This document shows positions 55,911 through 64,000 of a stretch of 64,000 nucleotides of DNA, one piece after another. Source of the DNA: Pseudomonas sp. Choline-02u-1 (GTDB taxonomy: Bacteria > Pseudomonadota > Gammaproteobacteria > Pseudomonadales > Pseudomonadaceae); NCBI RefSeq assembly GCF_002836515.1, contig NZ_PJBC01000002.1, positions 62,001 through 126,000 on the forward strand, written 5' to 3'. How positions within the stretch are numbered: position 1 is the stretch's first letter; the number at the start of each line of letters is the position of its first letter. A program made the position numbers and the translations under genes. The notes under the pieces are model-generated. The model was given only the letters and a program-made list of their open reading frames with translations, was not told the DNA's origin and did not search any database.

Positions 55911-56567
55911 ATGCAGCCTGAGTTTTGGTACAAGAAATGGGATTCGAACCAGATCGGCTTTCATCAGCCCGACGCCAATCCGTATTTGCAGCGTTACTGG
56001 CCAGAGCTGGCGATTGCAGCGTCTGCGCGGGTGTTGGTGCCGCTGTGTGGGAAAAGTCTGGACTTGTTGTGGCTGGCCGGGCAGGGGCATTCGGTGCTCG
56101 GGGTAGAGCTGTCAGTGAAAGCCGCCGAGGACTTTTTCAGTGAGCATCGGCTTGACCCGCGAATCAGCGAGAAGGGCGCTTTCAAGGTGTATCGCAGCGA
56201 TACCGTCGAGTTGTGGTGCGGAGATTTCTTTGCGCTGACGGCGGAGGATGTTGCCGGTTGCACGGCGTTGTATGACCGCGCCGCGTTGATTGCCTTGCCG
56301 GACGCGATGCGCCAGCGATATGCGGCGCATCTGCAGCAGTTGCTGGGGCACGGAATGCAGGGGCTGCTGATCACTCTGGATTACGATCAGACGCAGATCC
56401 CGGGGCCGCCATTTGCGGTGGAGAATGATGAAGTACAGCGGTTGCTGGGCCAGGGTTGGCAGGTGGATAGGCTGGAAGAGCGGGATATTCTGGCTGAAAG
56501 CCCCAAGTTTCTGCAGGGCGGGGCTAAGTGGTTGGTGGAGCGGGTTTATCGGGTTTCTTCCCGATAG
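55911..56567 (+). CDS. tpm: Thiopurine S-methyltransferase
   Basis: The 218-residue protein begins [21 protein letters not shown]. It carries the SAM motif [20 protein letters not shown] with [13 protein letters not shown] and the blocks GDFFAL and [10 protein letters not shown]. Bacterial TPMTs methylate thiopurines, selenium and tellurium compounds. A REP-like repeat follows 18 bases after its stop. Confidence 0.95.
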   Translation: MQPEFWYKKWDSNQIGFHQPDANPYLQRYWPELAIAASARVLVPLCGKSLDLLWLAGQGHSVLGVELSVKAAEDFFSEHRLDPRISEKGAFKVYRSDTVELWCGDFFALTAEDVAGCTALYDRAALIALPDAMRQRYAAHLQQLLGHGMQGLLITLDYDQTQIPGPPFAVENDEVQRLLGQGWQVDRLEERDILAESPKFLQGGAKWLVERVYRVSSR

Positions 56568-56585
56568 TTTTAAGTTAACTGTTCC

Positions 56586-56687
56586 GGCGTCTTCGGGAGC
56601 AAGGCCCTCCCACAGGGGCTCATGTCGTTTCATGGATTATTTGTAACACGCGATCGTTGTGGGAGGGGGCTTGCTCCCGAAGACGCC
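56586..56687. repeat. REP-like inverted repeat (GTGGGAGGGGGCTTGCTCCCG type)
   Basis: GGCGTCTTCGGGAGCAAG ... CTCCCACA and the mirror TGTGGGAGGGGGCTTGC ... GAAGACGCC form a large cruciform with a central A+T-rich spacer. It lies between tpm and the htpX terminator. Confidence 0.85.
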
Positions 56688-56715
56688 CGCCCAGCCGTCC
56701 TATCTTTAATAGAAG

Positions 56716-56743
56716 AAAAAGCCCGCATCACTGCGGGCCTTTT
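56716..56743 (-). terminator. Terminator of htpX
   Basis: AAAAAGCCCGCA ... TGCGGGCCTTTT hairpin; on the minus strand it ends in a T run. It is 18 bases after the htpX stop. Confidence 0.85.
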
Positions 56744-56760
56744 CATGATCGCCGGTTGAA

Positions 56761-57648
56761 TCAACCGCGACGACGCAATGCGTCGATACGCTCTTCCAGT
56801 GGCGGGTGGCTCATGAACATGCGGGCGAAGCCCTGTTTGATGCCACCGTTGATGCCGAAGGCGTTCAGGGTGTCGGGCATGTGCACCGGCAGGCCCTGTT
56901 CGGCACGCAGACGTTGCAGAGCGCCAATCATCGCGCTGGTACCGGCCAGTCGGGCACCGGCCTCGTCGGCACGGAATTCGCGCTTGCGCGAGAACCACAT
57001 GACGATTGCGCTGGCGAGGATGCCCAGCACCAGTTCGGCGAAGATGGTCGCCACGTAGTAGGCGATACCCTGGCCTTCTTCGTTCTTGAAGATCACCTTG
57101 TCGACGAAATTACCGATGATCCGGGCGAAGAACATCACAAAGGTGTTCACCACGCCCTGGATCAGCGCCAGGGTGACCATGTCACCGTTTGCCACGTGAC
57201 CGATTTCGTGGGCCAGTACGGCTTTCACTTCATCGGGCGAGAAACGCTCGAGCAGGCCCTGGCTGACCGCGACCAGCGCGTCGTTCTTGTTCCAGCCGGT
57301 AGCGAAGGCATTCGCTTCGTAGGCTGGGAAAATCCCGACTTCAGGCATCTTGATCCCGGCTTCGCGGGACAGTTGCTCGACCGTTTGCAGCAGCCATTGC
57401 TCATGACGGGTGCGTGGCTGGCTGATGATTTGCGTGCCGGTGCTCATCTTCGCCATCCACTTGGAGATGAACAGCGAGAACAGCGAGCCGGCGAAACCAA
57501 AGACCGCACAGAAAACCAGCAGCTGACTGAGGTCGAGATCGACCCCGTTGGCCGCCATGAACCCGTTGAAGCCGAACAGGCTCAGGGTGATGCTGGCTAT
57601 CAGCACGACCGCAAGGTTAGTGGCCAAAAACAGCAGGATGCGCATCAT
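56761..57648 (-). CDS. htpX: Membrane-bound zinc protease HtpX
   Basis: The 295-residue M48 protease has N-terminal membrane helices ([22 protein letters not shown]), the zinc motif [13 protein letters not shown], two further helices around [17 protein letters not shown] and a later Glu in [13 protein letters not shown]. HtpX degrades misfolded membrane proteins with FtsH. In E. coli the gene is Cpx-controlled; no Cpx box was identified here. Confidence 0.96.
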   Translation of the reverse strand: MMRILLFLATNLAVVLIASITLSLFGFNGFMAANGVDLDLSQLLVFCAVFGFAGSLFSLFISKWMAKMSTGTQIISQPRTRHEQWLLQTVEQLSREAGIKMPEVGIFPAYEANAFATGWNKNDALVAVSQGLLERFSPDEVKAVLAHEIGHVANGDMVTLALIQGVVNTFVMFFARIIGNFVDKVIFKNEEGQGIAYYVATIFAELVLGILASAIVMWFSRKREFRADEAGARLAGTSAMIGALQRLRAEQGLPVHMPDTLNAFGINGGIKQGFARMFMSHPPLEERIDALRRRG

Positions 57649-57952
57649 GGTTGTAGAACTCTCCTCAAGCTAAAGATTTAGCGTACTGCGGGGTATATAA
57701 GGTGCGGCACCGGGCTATTCAACCGAGTGACTATTTCAAACTGTGTCCTACAGCAGTTTCGTGAGTGAAAAGGAAAATTCCCACCCGAGATTCCGATATG
57801 GATGACACACCCTTTCGTCCCGCCATCATTAGGTCAGACATGCCTTCAAGCCTCGCTGTGAAAGTGTAGAAGGGCTGCAAAGGTGCGAAACAAAGATGTG
57901 TTGCTGAATCAGACAGTGCGCAACAGACAATCCGCTGCGCACTGCGGGCCCA
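57649..57952. promoter_or_regulatory. Intergenic region between htpX and the aminotransferase gene
   Basis: These 304 bases contain no gene. The htpX promoter should lie here on the minus strand (around 57660-57740). No operator was recognised. Confidence 0.5.
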
Positions 57953-59164
57953 CTACTGACGGTAGGACTTGAGGAAGTTGCCGATGCGGCCTATGGCCAT
58001 TTCCAGGTCATCGACGCGGGGCAAGGTGACTACACGGAAGTGATCGGGCCACGGCCAGTTGAACGCCGTGCCTTGCACCACCAGCAGCTTCTCGGAGAGC
58101 AGCAGGTCGAGGACAAATTTTTCGTCGTTGTGGATCGGACAGACCTTCGGGTCGATCTTCGGGAACGCATACAGCGCGCCCATCGGTTTGACGCAACTGA
58201 CGCCGGGAATATCGTTGAGCAACTCCCATGTGCGGTTGCGCTGTTCCAGCAGACGGCCCTGCGGCAGCACCAGATCGTTGATGCTCTGGTAGCCGCCGAG
58301 TGCGGTCTGGATTGCGTGCTGGCTCGGCACGTTGGCGCACAGACGCATGTTGGCCAGCATGTCGATGCCTTCGATGTAGCTCTGCGCGTTGTGTTTCGGC
58401 CCGGAGATGGCGATCCAGCCGGAGCGGAAACCGGCCACGCGATAGGATTTCGACAGACCGTTGAAAGTCAGGCAGAGCAGGTCTGGCGCCAGCGAAGCAG
58501 TGCAGACATGCACGGCGTCGTCGTACAGAATCTTGTCGTAGATCTCATCGGAGAACACCACAAGATTATGTGCACGGGCGATTTCCAGCATGCCCAGCAG
58601 TACTTCTTTCGAATAGACCGCACCGGTCGGGTTGTTCGGGTTGATGATCACCATCGCCTTGGTGTTCGGAGTGATCCTGGACTTGATGTCGGCCAGGTCC
58701 GGGAACCAGTCGGCGCCCTCGTCACACAGGTAATGCACGGCGTTACCGCCGGCGAGGCTGACGGCAGCCGTCCACAGCGGGTAATCCGGGGCCGGCACCA
58801 GCACTTCGTCGCCGTTGTTGAGCAGCGCCTGCAGCGACATTACGATCAGTTCGGAAACGCCGTTGCCCAGGTAGATGTCTTCGATGCCGACACCTTCGAC
58901 CTGCTTCTGCTGGTAGTACTGCATCACCGCCTTGCGCGCGCTGAACAGGCCTTTGGAGTCGCTGTAGCCTTGCGCGGTCGGTAGATTGCGGATCACGTCC
59001 TGAAGGATTTCGTCCGGCGCTTCGAAACCAAACGGCGCCGGGTTGCCGATGTTCAGCTTGAGGATGCGCTGGCCTTCCTCTTCCAGTCGTTTGGCGTGCT
59101 TGAGCACCGGGCCGCGAATGTCGTAGCAGACGTTGGCGAGCTTGTTCGATTTGCTGAACTGCAT
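57953..59164 (-). CDS. alaA: Alanine transaminase (AlaA-type PLP aminotransferase)
   Basis: The 403-residue fold-type I aminotransferase has LKLNIGNPAPFGFEAPDEI, YSDSKGLFSARKAV, GNGVSELI, VPAPDYPLWTAAV, NPNNPTGAVYS and the PLP lysine in NGLSKSYRVAGFRSGW. These match AlaA (glutamate-pyruvate transaminase), which makes alanine. It is transcribed alone, divergently from msrB. The specific substrate is assigned by family resemblance. Confidence 0.9.
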   Translation of the reverse strand: MQFSKSNKLANVCYDIRGPVLKHAKRLEEEGQRILKLNIGNPAPFGFEAPDEILQDVIRNLPTAQGYSDSKGLFSARKAVMQYYQQKQVEGVGIEDIYLGNGVSELIVMSLQALLNNGDEVLVPAPDYPLWTAAVSLAGGNAVHYLCDEGADWFPDLADIKSRITPNTKAMVIINPNNPTGAVYSKEVLLGMLEIARAHNLVVFSDEIYDKILYDDAVHVCTASLAPDLLCLTFNGLSKSYRVAGFRSGWIAISGPKHNAQSYIEGIDMLANMRLCANVPSQHAIQTALGGYQSINDLVLPQGRLLEQRNRTWELLNDIPGVSCVKPMGALYAFPKIDPKVCPIHNDEKFVLDLLLSEKLLVVQGTAFNWPWPDHFRVVTLPRVDDLEMAIGRIGNFLKSYRQ

Positions 59165-59388
59165 GGCGATGTGATCCCGAAAATGAACGATCCAGGCGGC
59201 AAATGGACAACCGTACTGGGATTGCAGCGTCTTCGTACAGGCGGAGGTCTGACGCTTTTGCGCTCAGAATCCGTTTGAATGCGCCCGGTCTGGCTGCCAG
59301 ACTGGCGCGTGACGAGGCGCAATCATACGTGCCGCCCGATCCGTGGAAAAGGTACAGATCGGGCTTTTTCAGCCGCTGAGGTGTGATG

Positions 59389-59784
59389 ATGGAAAAGTTG
59401 CAGAAAACCCTGGAAGAGTGGAAGGCCATGCTCGACCCCGAGCAGTACAACGTCTGCCGTTTGAGTGCCACCGAGCGCCCGTTCTCGGGCAAATACAACG
59501 ACACCAAAACTGACGGTGTCTATCACTGTGTCTGCTGCAACGAGCCGCTGTTCGATTCCCAGACCAAATTCGACTCCGGCTGCGGCTGGCCGAGCTTCTA
59601 CGCGCCGATCGGCGAAAGTGCGATGACTGAAATCCGCGACACCAGCCACGGCATGATCCGCACCGAAGTGAAATGCGCGCGCTGTGATGCGCACTTGGGC
59701 CACGTGTTCCCGGATGGTCCCCCCCCGACCGGCCTGCGTTATTGCATCAACTCGGTGTGCCTGAATCTTGAGCCGCGCGAATAA
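59389..59784 (+). CDS. msrB: Methionine-R-sulfoxide reductase B
   Basis: The 131-residue protein repairs methionine-R-sulfoxide. Zinc is bound by CVCC and CARC pairs; the catalytic Cys is in RYCINSVCL, and [10 protein letters not shown] and [14 protein letters not shown] ([10 protein letters not shown]) motifs are present. Start ATG 59389 has GAGG 7 bases upstream; ATG 59386 and GTG 59383 are alternatives. It forms a stress block with the next two genes and is separated from gpx by a terminator. Confidence 0.96.
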   Translation: MEKLQKTLEEWKAMLDPEQYNVCRLSATERPFSGKYNDTKTDGVYHCVCCNEPLFDSQTKFDSGCGWPSFYAPIGESAMTEIRDTSHGMIRTEVKCARCDAHLGHVFPDGPPPTGLRYCINSVCLNLEPRE

Positions 59785-59791
59785 TCGAAAC

Positions 59792-59814
59792 AGGCGACAT
59801 CACGTCGCCTTTTT
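59792..59814 (+). terminator. Terminator of msrB
   Basis: AGGCGAC-ATCAC-GTCGCCT followed by TTTT, eight bases after the stop codon. Confidence 0.85.
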
Positions 59815-59826
59815 AATTGGTTATTA

Positions 59827-59850
59827 GATTGCGCACAATTCAATTGCTCG
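59827..59850. promoter_or_regulatory. Candidate OspR operator before gpx
   Basis: The palindrome CAATTCAATTG (59836-59846) inside the stretch GATTGCGCACAATTCAATTGC lies 40 bases upstream of the gpx start. MarR/OhrR-type regulators bind such AT-centred palindromes, and OspR of P. aeruginosa represses the equivalent gpx gene. Confidence 0.4.
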
Positions 59851-59888
59851 TTATGTTTGCGCTTTCCTCACCATTGCGGAGCCGTCTC

Positions 59889-60374
59889 ATGAGTGACAAC
59901 TTGCTGAATATCCCCTGCACAACCATCAAGGGTGAGCAAAAAACCTTGGCCGATTTCGCCGGTAAAGCCGTGCTGGTGGTCAATACCGCGAGCAAGTGTG
60001 GCTTCACTCCGCAATACAAGGGCCTCGAAGAACTCTGGCAGACCTACAAGGACCAGGGGCTGGTGGTGCTGGGTTTTCCCTGCAACCAGTTCGGCAAACA
60101 GGAACCAGGTAATGAAGGCGCCATCAGCGAGTTCTGTGAGTTGAATTTCGGCGTCAGCTTCCCGTTGTTCAAGAAGATCGACGTCAACGGCGCCGATGCT
60201 CATCCGCTGTTCGTGCAGTTGAAGAAGCGCGCCCCGGGCGTGCTCGGCTCGCAGGGCATCAAGTGGAATTTCACCAAATTCCTGATCGGCAAAGACGGCC
60301 AGTTGGTCAAGCGTTTCGCCCCGACGACCAAGCCGCAGGATCTGAGCGCCGAGATCGAAGCGCTGCTGAAATGA
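59889..60374 (+). CDS. Glutathione peroxidase family (thiol peroxidase)
   Basis: The 161-residue protein has NTASKCGFTPQYKGLEELW (peroxidatic Cys in place of selenocysteine), FPCNQFGKQEPG (second Cys) and KWNFTKFLI (Trp/Asn of the active site). It probably works with thioredoxin as well as, or instead of, glutathione. Its stop overlaps the ospR start (ATGA), so the two are co-expressed and probably autoregulated. Confidence 0.95.
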   Translation: MSDNLLNIPCTTIKGEQKTLADFAGKAVLVVNTASKCGFTPQYKGLEELWQTYKDQGLVVLGFPCNQFGKQEPGNEGAISEFCELNFGVSFPLFKKIDVNGADAHPLFVQLKKRAPGVLGSQGIKWNFTKFLIGKDGQLVKRFAPTTKPQDLSAEIEALLK

Positions 60375-60829
60375 GCGTGCCGGTTGATTCGCTGAGGCTC
60401 GACAGCCAGTTGTGCTTCAAGTTGTACGCAGCCTCGCGGGCGGTGATTCGTGCCTACAAGCCGATGCTTGATCAGTTGGGCCTGACCTACCCGCAGTATC
60501 TGGCGATGCTGGTGCTGTGGGAGTGGCAGGACGCGGAACCCGAGCAGCCGACCGTGAAAGCCTTGGGCGAGCGCCTGGCGCTGGACTCAGGGACTTTGAC
60601 GCCATTGCTCAAGCGTCTTGAGCAGGTCGATCTGGTCCAGCGTCGGCGCTCGGCACGCGATGAACGGGAGGTGCATTTGAGCCTGACAGCTGCCGGACAA
60701 GCGTTGCGCGAGCAGGTCGGGCCGTTGAAGGCGCGCCTGCTTTGCGACAGCGGCGTCGATCTCGACCGGCTCAATGATTTACGCGCCGGCCTCGATCACT
60801 TGCTCGGGCAGATCAAAGTGCTGTCGTAG
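60371..60829 (+). CDS. ospR: MarR-family oxidative-stress regulator OspR
   Basis: The 152-residue regulator is similar to OhrR, with the sensing Cys15 in LRLDSQLCFKLYAASR and DNA-binding segments YPQYLAMLVLWEWQDAEPE and [20 protein letters not shown]. Gene order gpx-ospR next to sagS matches P. aeruginosa, where OspR represses gpx and affects pigment production and virulence. It overlaps the end of sagS (convergent) by 17 bases. Confidence 0.93.
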   Translation: MSVPVDSLRLDSQLCFKLYAASRAVIRAYKPMLDQLGLTYPQYLAMLVLWEWQDAEPEQPTVKALGERLALDSGTLTPLLKRLEQVDLVQRRRSARDEREVHLSLTAAGQALREQVGPLKARLLCDSGVDLDRLNDLRAGLDHLLGQIKVLS

Positions 60830-63176
60830 TCGGCATCCACTGATCTAGCAACGCCGCGAGTTCTTCACGGCGAAACGGTTTGGCCAGGTAGTCGCTCATG
60901 CCGGCGGCGCGGCAACGTTCGCGCTCTTCGGACATGGCATTGGCGGTCAGCGCGACAATCGGCAGATTCGGCCAGCGCCCGCTCTGACGAATCTGTCGAC
61001 TGGCTTCATAGCCATCCATCACCGGCATGTTGCAATCCATCAGCACCAGATCGAAATCGGCAAACTCCAGTTGGTCCAGCGCCTCGGCGCCATGACCCGC
61101 TACGACCACATCGCAGCCAAGCTTGCCCAGCATGCCTTTGGCGACCAGTTGGTTGACCGGATTGTCCTCGACCAACAGCACTTTGCCCCGACGCGCGGAC
61201 GGCGAGGCGTCCGCTTGCGCTTCGCTGAGGGTGGCGACGTCCGGTTGCAGAATACGCCGCAGGTGCTGGTACAGCGCATTGCGCGCCAGCGGCCGGGCCT
61301 GTTGCTGCAGGGGCGCAAGGGCGGCGGCTTCTTCGCTGGGCAGAAAACTGCCGTAAGCCGTCACCAGCAGGATCGGCGCAGTAATATTTGGACGCAGACC
61401 GAACAGGCACTCGGGGCAATCAGTGATCAGTACGTCAGGATTGAGGCCCAGCAGCGAATCATCAATGGTGCGCTGCGTGTATTCGAGGCCCCAGACCGGT
61501 AAAAGGCTTTTCAGTAATTCAGCCAGACCACTGCTCGCAGCAGTGATCGCGAGAACCTTGCCGCGTAACGGTGCCGGCGCCAGGGCGCGGGTGTGAATGG
61601 GCAATGGTAGTTCGGCGCAGAACTGGCTGCCGAAACCACTTTCAGAGCTGATGGTCAGACGGCCCTGCATCGCTTCGCAAAGATTATAGGTCAACGCCAG
61701 CCCCAGCCCGGTGCCGCCGTACTGACGAGTGATGCCAGCACCGGCCTGAGTGAACGGCTGGAAGATTTTCACCTGGGCTTCCTGGGCGATACCGATGCCG
61801 GTGTCGCAGACGTCGATGCGCACGCCATTTTTGTGCGCCGACAGACGCACATCGACCCGACCGAAGCGGGTGAATTTCAGCGCGTTGGACAGCAGGTTAC
61901 TGACGATCTGCCGCACTCGGGTCGGGTCGCCCAGCACGAGTGCCGGGAAGTGCGGCTCAATCAGACAGGTCAACTCGACGCTCGGCGCGGCATTCTGCGA
62001 CAGCAGGTTGGCGGTGTCCTCGATCAGCGAACCAAGGTCGAACGGGATGTTTTCCAGCTCCAGTTGCCCGGCGTCGAATTTCGACAGGTCGAGAATGTCG
62101 TTGAGCAACTCCACCAGCACCTTGCCCGAGTCGTGGGCGATCGACAGTTGTTGCTGCTGCTCGGCGTTCAACGGGCCATCCAGCGACAGCGCGATCATTC
62201 CCAGCAAACCGTTGAGCGGCGTGCGGATTTCATGGCTCATGTTGGCCAGGAAGGCCGAACGCGCCTCGGCCATGTCCAGTGCAGTGCGGCGCGCCGCTTC
62301 CAGTTCTTCGTTGGATTGACTCAGGCGGGTATTGATTGCCTTGAGTTCGGCGGTACGCGCCGAGACGATGTCTTCAAGCTGCGCAAGGTATTCGGTCAGG
62401 CGGTTTTCCGCTGTGCGCCGTTGCTGGATTTCGGTGGCGATGTTCTCGAATTGCTGATTGGCAACTTTGACCAGTACGCCGATTTCATCGTTGCCGTGCC
62501 CGGCGGGGCACTCGAGCGTGGTTGGCTCGGCGCTGCGTGGATCGCGGCCGCTGAGTTCGCGGATGACTCGCACCAGTGGCTTGGTCAGCATCACGTAGAA
62601 CAGCGCCAGCAGAATCCCGGTCAGCAGCAGGCTGCGAGCAAAACCGTTGAGCAGGGTGACTTCCGCGCGGCGCAAAAAGCGACTGCCAAAAGCATAGGTG
62701 TCGACTTCCAGTTTCAGCACGCCGAGGGATTCGTTGGGCAGGTGATCGAGGTACAGACGGTCTTCAAAATGACGCTTGGCGCCGAACAGGAAGTCGCTGA
62801 TCAGCCGATAGTTGCTTTGCAACTCCGGGCGTTTGACGTTGGCCAGCACGGTATCGTTGTTGTCGATCAGTTGCGCCGCGATGATCGCGGGCGAGCGCAG
62901 CAGGCCCAGAGTGAGTTCCTGCGCCAGTTCGGCGTCGATGTTGTAGGCAATGCGCGAGGCCGGATTGTGGCTGATTTCGAGTAGCGCGAGGATTTCCCGG
63001 TTGATGGAAGCGTCTTCGCTGGCATAATCGATGCCGATCTGCAGCAGACTGAGCAGGGTGCCCAGAATGAACCCGACCAGCACGGTAAGCCTGGCTTGCT
63101 TGTAAGACAGCCGGTGGGTGAATTTGATATCCATGGGTTGTTGAACCACTTCCGTTTCCCTTCGCTGCTCAAGCAT
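60813..63176 (-). CDS. sagS: Hybrid sensor histidine kinase SagS
   Basis: The 787-residue membrane kinase has: helix 1 (LTVLVGFILGTLLSLLQIG), a periplasmic sensing segment, helix 2 (SLLLTGILLALFYVML), HAMP, a coiled-coil, HisKA with MSHEIRTPLNG, HATPase with SNLLSNALKF, DTGIGI and GGTGLGL, a degenerate receiver-like region, and a true receiver with LVLMDCNMPVMDG. Length and gene neighbours match SagS, which in P. aeruginosa controls the planktonic/biofilm switch with HptB. ATG 63176 matches the family length; ATG 63134 is an alternative. Confidence 0.9.
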   Translation of the reverse strand: MLEQRRETEVVQQPMDIKFTHRLSYKQARLTVLVGFILGTLLSLLQIGIDYASEDASINREILALLEISHNPASRIAYNIDAELAQELTLGLLRSPAIIAAQLIDNNDTVLANVKRPELQSNYRLISDFLFGAKRHFEDRLYLDHLPNESLGVLKLEVDTYAFGSRFLRRAEVTLLNGFARSLLLTGILLALFYVMLTKPLVRVIRELSGRDPRSAEPTTLECPAGHGNDEIGVLVKVANQQFENIATEIQQRRTAENRLTEYLAQLEDIVSARTAELKAINTRLSQSNEELEAARRTALDMAEARSAFLANMSHEIRTPLNGLLGMIALSLDGPLNAEQQQQLSIAHDSGKVLVELLNDILDLSKFDAGQLELENIPFDLGSLIEDTANLLSQNAAPSVELTCLIEPHFPALVLGDPTRVRQIVSNLLSNALKFTRFGRVDVRLSAHKNGVRIDVCDTGIGIAQEAQVKIFQPFTQAGAGITRQYGGTGLGLALTYNLCEAMQGRLTISSESGFGSQFCAELPLPIHTRALAPAPLRGKVLAITAASSGLAELLKSLLPVWGLEYTQRTIDDSLLGLNPDVLITDCPECLFGLRPNITAPILLVTAYGSFLPSEEAAALAPLQQQARPLARNALYQHLRRILQPDVATLSEAQADASPSARRGKVLLVEDNPVNQLVAKGMLGKLGCDVVVAGHGAEALDQLEFADFDLVLMDCNMPVMDGYEASRQIRQSGRWPNLPIVALTANAMSEERERCRAAGMSDYLAKPFRREELAALLDQWMPTTTAL

Positions 63177-63299
63177 AGTCGATCATGTATGGATACCGAG
63201 GTTCCCGAATCGCCTTGTAACAAGGCTTGGTCGGGCAATTCTATCTGTGCAGGGTCGCTGGATCGTCATCATCACTGTGAAAGTGCCCGAGGAGAAGAC

Positions 63300-64000
63300 G
63301 TGGATTCCCGATTGAATGCTTTTCTTGAACGCGCCGAGTCGGTTCTGGCGCGAATCGAACCACTGTTGCCGGCCCCGCGCCCCGTCATTGACTGGAATAC
63401 TTGTCTGGCGGCGCGCTGGCAGCGTGACGGGCGCAGCGGCTACCTGTTGCCGCTGGAAGTCAGCCTTGACATGCGTCTGTCCGACCTGATCGGTGTCGAC
63501 CGTCAGTTGGAACAGCTTGGACGCAATACCCGACAATTTCTCGATGGCATGCCGGCCAACCACGCCTTGCTCTGGGGCTCGCGCGGTACAGGCAAATCCT
63601 CGCTGGTGCGTGCGTTGCTCGCCGAGCATGCCGGCGCCGGCCTGCGCCTGATCGAGATAGAGCGCGATCACTTGGCTGACCTGCCACGCGTGGTCGAGCA
63701 AGTCGCCAAATTGCCGCAACGTTTCGTGTTGTTCTGCGATGACCTGTCGTTCGAATCCGGCGAAGGCGACTACCGCGTGCTGAAAAGCGTGCTCGACGGT
63801 TCGCTTGAGCAGGCCCCCGACAACGTCTTGCTGTACGCCACTTCCAACCGTCGCCACCTGGTGCCGGAAAAGGAAAGCGACAATGAAAACTGGAAGCGCG
63901 TTGACGGCGAGCTGCACCCGAGCGAAGCAGTGGAAGACAAGATCGCCTTGTCGGACCGTTTCGGTCTGTGGCTGTCGTTCTACCCGTTTACCCAGGAACA
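63300..64000 (+). CDS. AAA+ ATPase, DUF815 type, truncated by the window end
   Basis: The frame opens at GTG 63300 with GAGGAG five bases upstream and stays open to the edge. It encodes about 233 residues: MDSRLNAFLERAESVLARIE, IDWNTCLAARWQR, a Walker A motif in LLWGSRGTGKSSLVRALL, Walker B-like RFVLFCDDLSFE and LLYATSNRRHLVPE. These are the marks of the DUF815 family of AAA+ ATPases of unknown function. It runs divergently from sagS. Confidence 0.88.
   Translation, partial: MDSRLNAFLERAESVLARIEPLLPAPRPVIDWNTCLAARWQRDGRSGYLLPLEVSLDMRLSDLIGVDRQLEQLGRNTRQFLDGMPANHALLWGSRGTGKSSLVRALLAEHAGAGLRLIEIERDHLADLPRVVEQVAKLPQRFVLFCDDLSFESGEGDYRVLKSVLDGSLEQAPDNVLLYATSNRRHLVPEKESDNENWKRVDGELHPSEAVEDKIALSDRFGLWLSFYPFTQE

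Noticed and set aside
56806..57681. Plus-strand open frame antisense to htpX
   Set aside because: Shadow of htpX; no motif and odd composition.

Overview
The window is chromosomal DNA of a Pseudomonas, most likely of the P. fluorescens group. The evidence is the high-GC coding style, an 83-residue OprI-type Lpp lipoprotein, a CysB regulator, EF-P with Arg32 next to its rhamnosyltransferase EarP, a block in the order sagS-ospR-gpx-msrB that I recognise from P. aeruginosa, and REP-like inverted repeats. No tRNA, rRNA, insertion sequence, prophage or CRISPR array was seen.

Positions 1-25333 (accessory region). After the end of a DoxX-like gene and a small conserved gene comes a 24-kb nonribosomal peptide/polyketide locus on the + strand: three giant overlapping genes, an MbtH-like protein and a TauD-type Fe(II)/2-oxoglutarate dioxygenase. 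By-eye domain reading gives NRPS-1 = [C-terminal half of a C domain]-A(Arg code)-T-C-A(Pro-like)-T-Cy-A(Cys)-T-Ox; NRPS-2 = TubC docking domain-C-A(unassigned)-T-TE; NRPS/PKS-3 = A(Val/Ile-like)-T-C-A(Pro)-T-KS-(no AT)-KR-T-TE. This looks like two assembly lines, each with its own thioesterase. One would make Arg-Pro-like-thiazole-Xaa. The other would make (Val/Ile)-Pro extended by one beta-hydroxylated C2 unit. A tauD gene, an NRPS and an NRPS/PKS that extends proline recall the detoxin/rimosamide family, but the thiazole arm, the half C domain and the missing AT are distinctive. I regard this locus as the candidate undescribed system. A convergent MFS exporter and GNAT acetyltransferase, translationally coupled, follow at 25388-27147 and may provide export and self-protection.

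Positions 27362-42950 (core genes). This stretch holds greB, a LolCDE/YbbAP-like ABC transporter, tesA, an L,D-transpeptidase, oprI, a type I DAHP synthase, a PilZ protein, a thioredoxin-like protein, a PanE-like reductase, a 5'-nucleotidase, a universal stress protein, cysB, a second Gre-like factor, earP and efp.

Positions 42978-64000 (core and stress genes). An alpha/beta hydrolase and the ohr/ohrR organic-peroxide pair come first. They are followed by two LysR regulators flanking a TSUP permease, a DUF1127 protein, a YcaQ-like winged-helix protein, a class II DAHP synthase, a spermidine-synthase-fold protein, a crotonase, a DEAD-box helicase with a structured leader, a YgiD-like dioxygenase, tpm, htpX, an AlaA-type aminotransferase, msrB, gpx, ospR, sagS and a truncated AAA+ ATPase gene. 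Oxidative stress is a theme (ohr, ohrR, msrB, gpx, ospR). All domain limits and adenylation codes were read by eye without alignment software.
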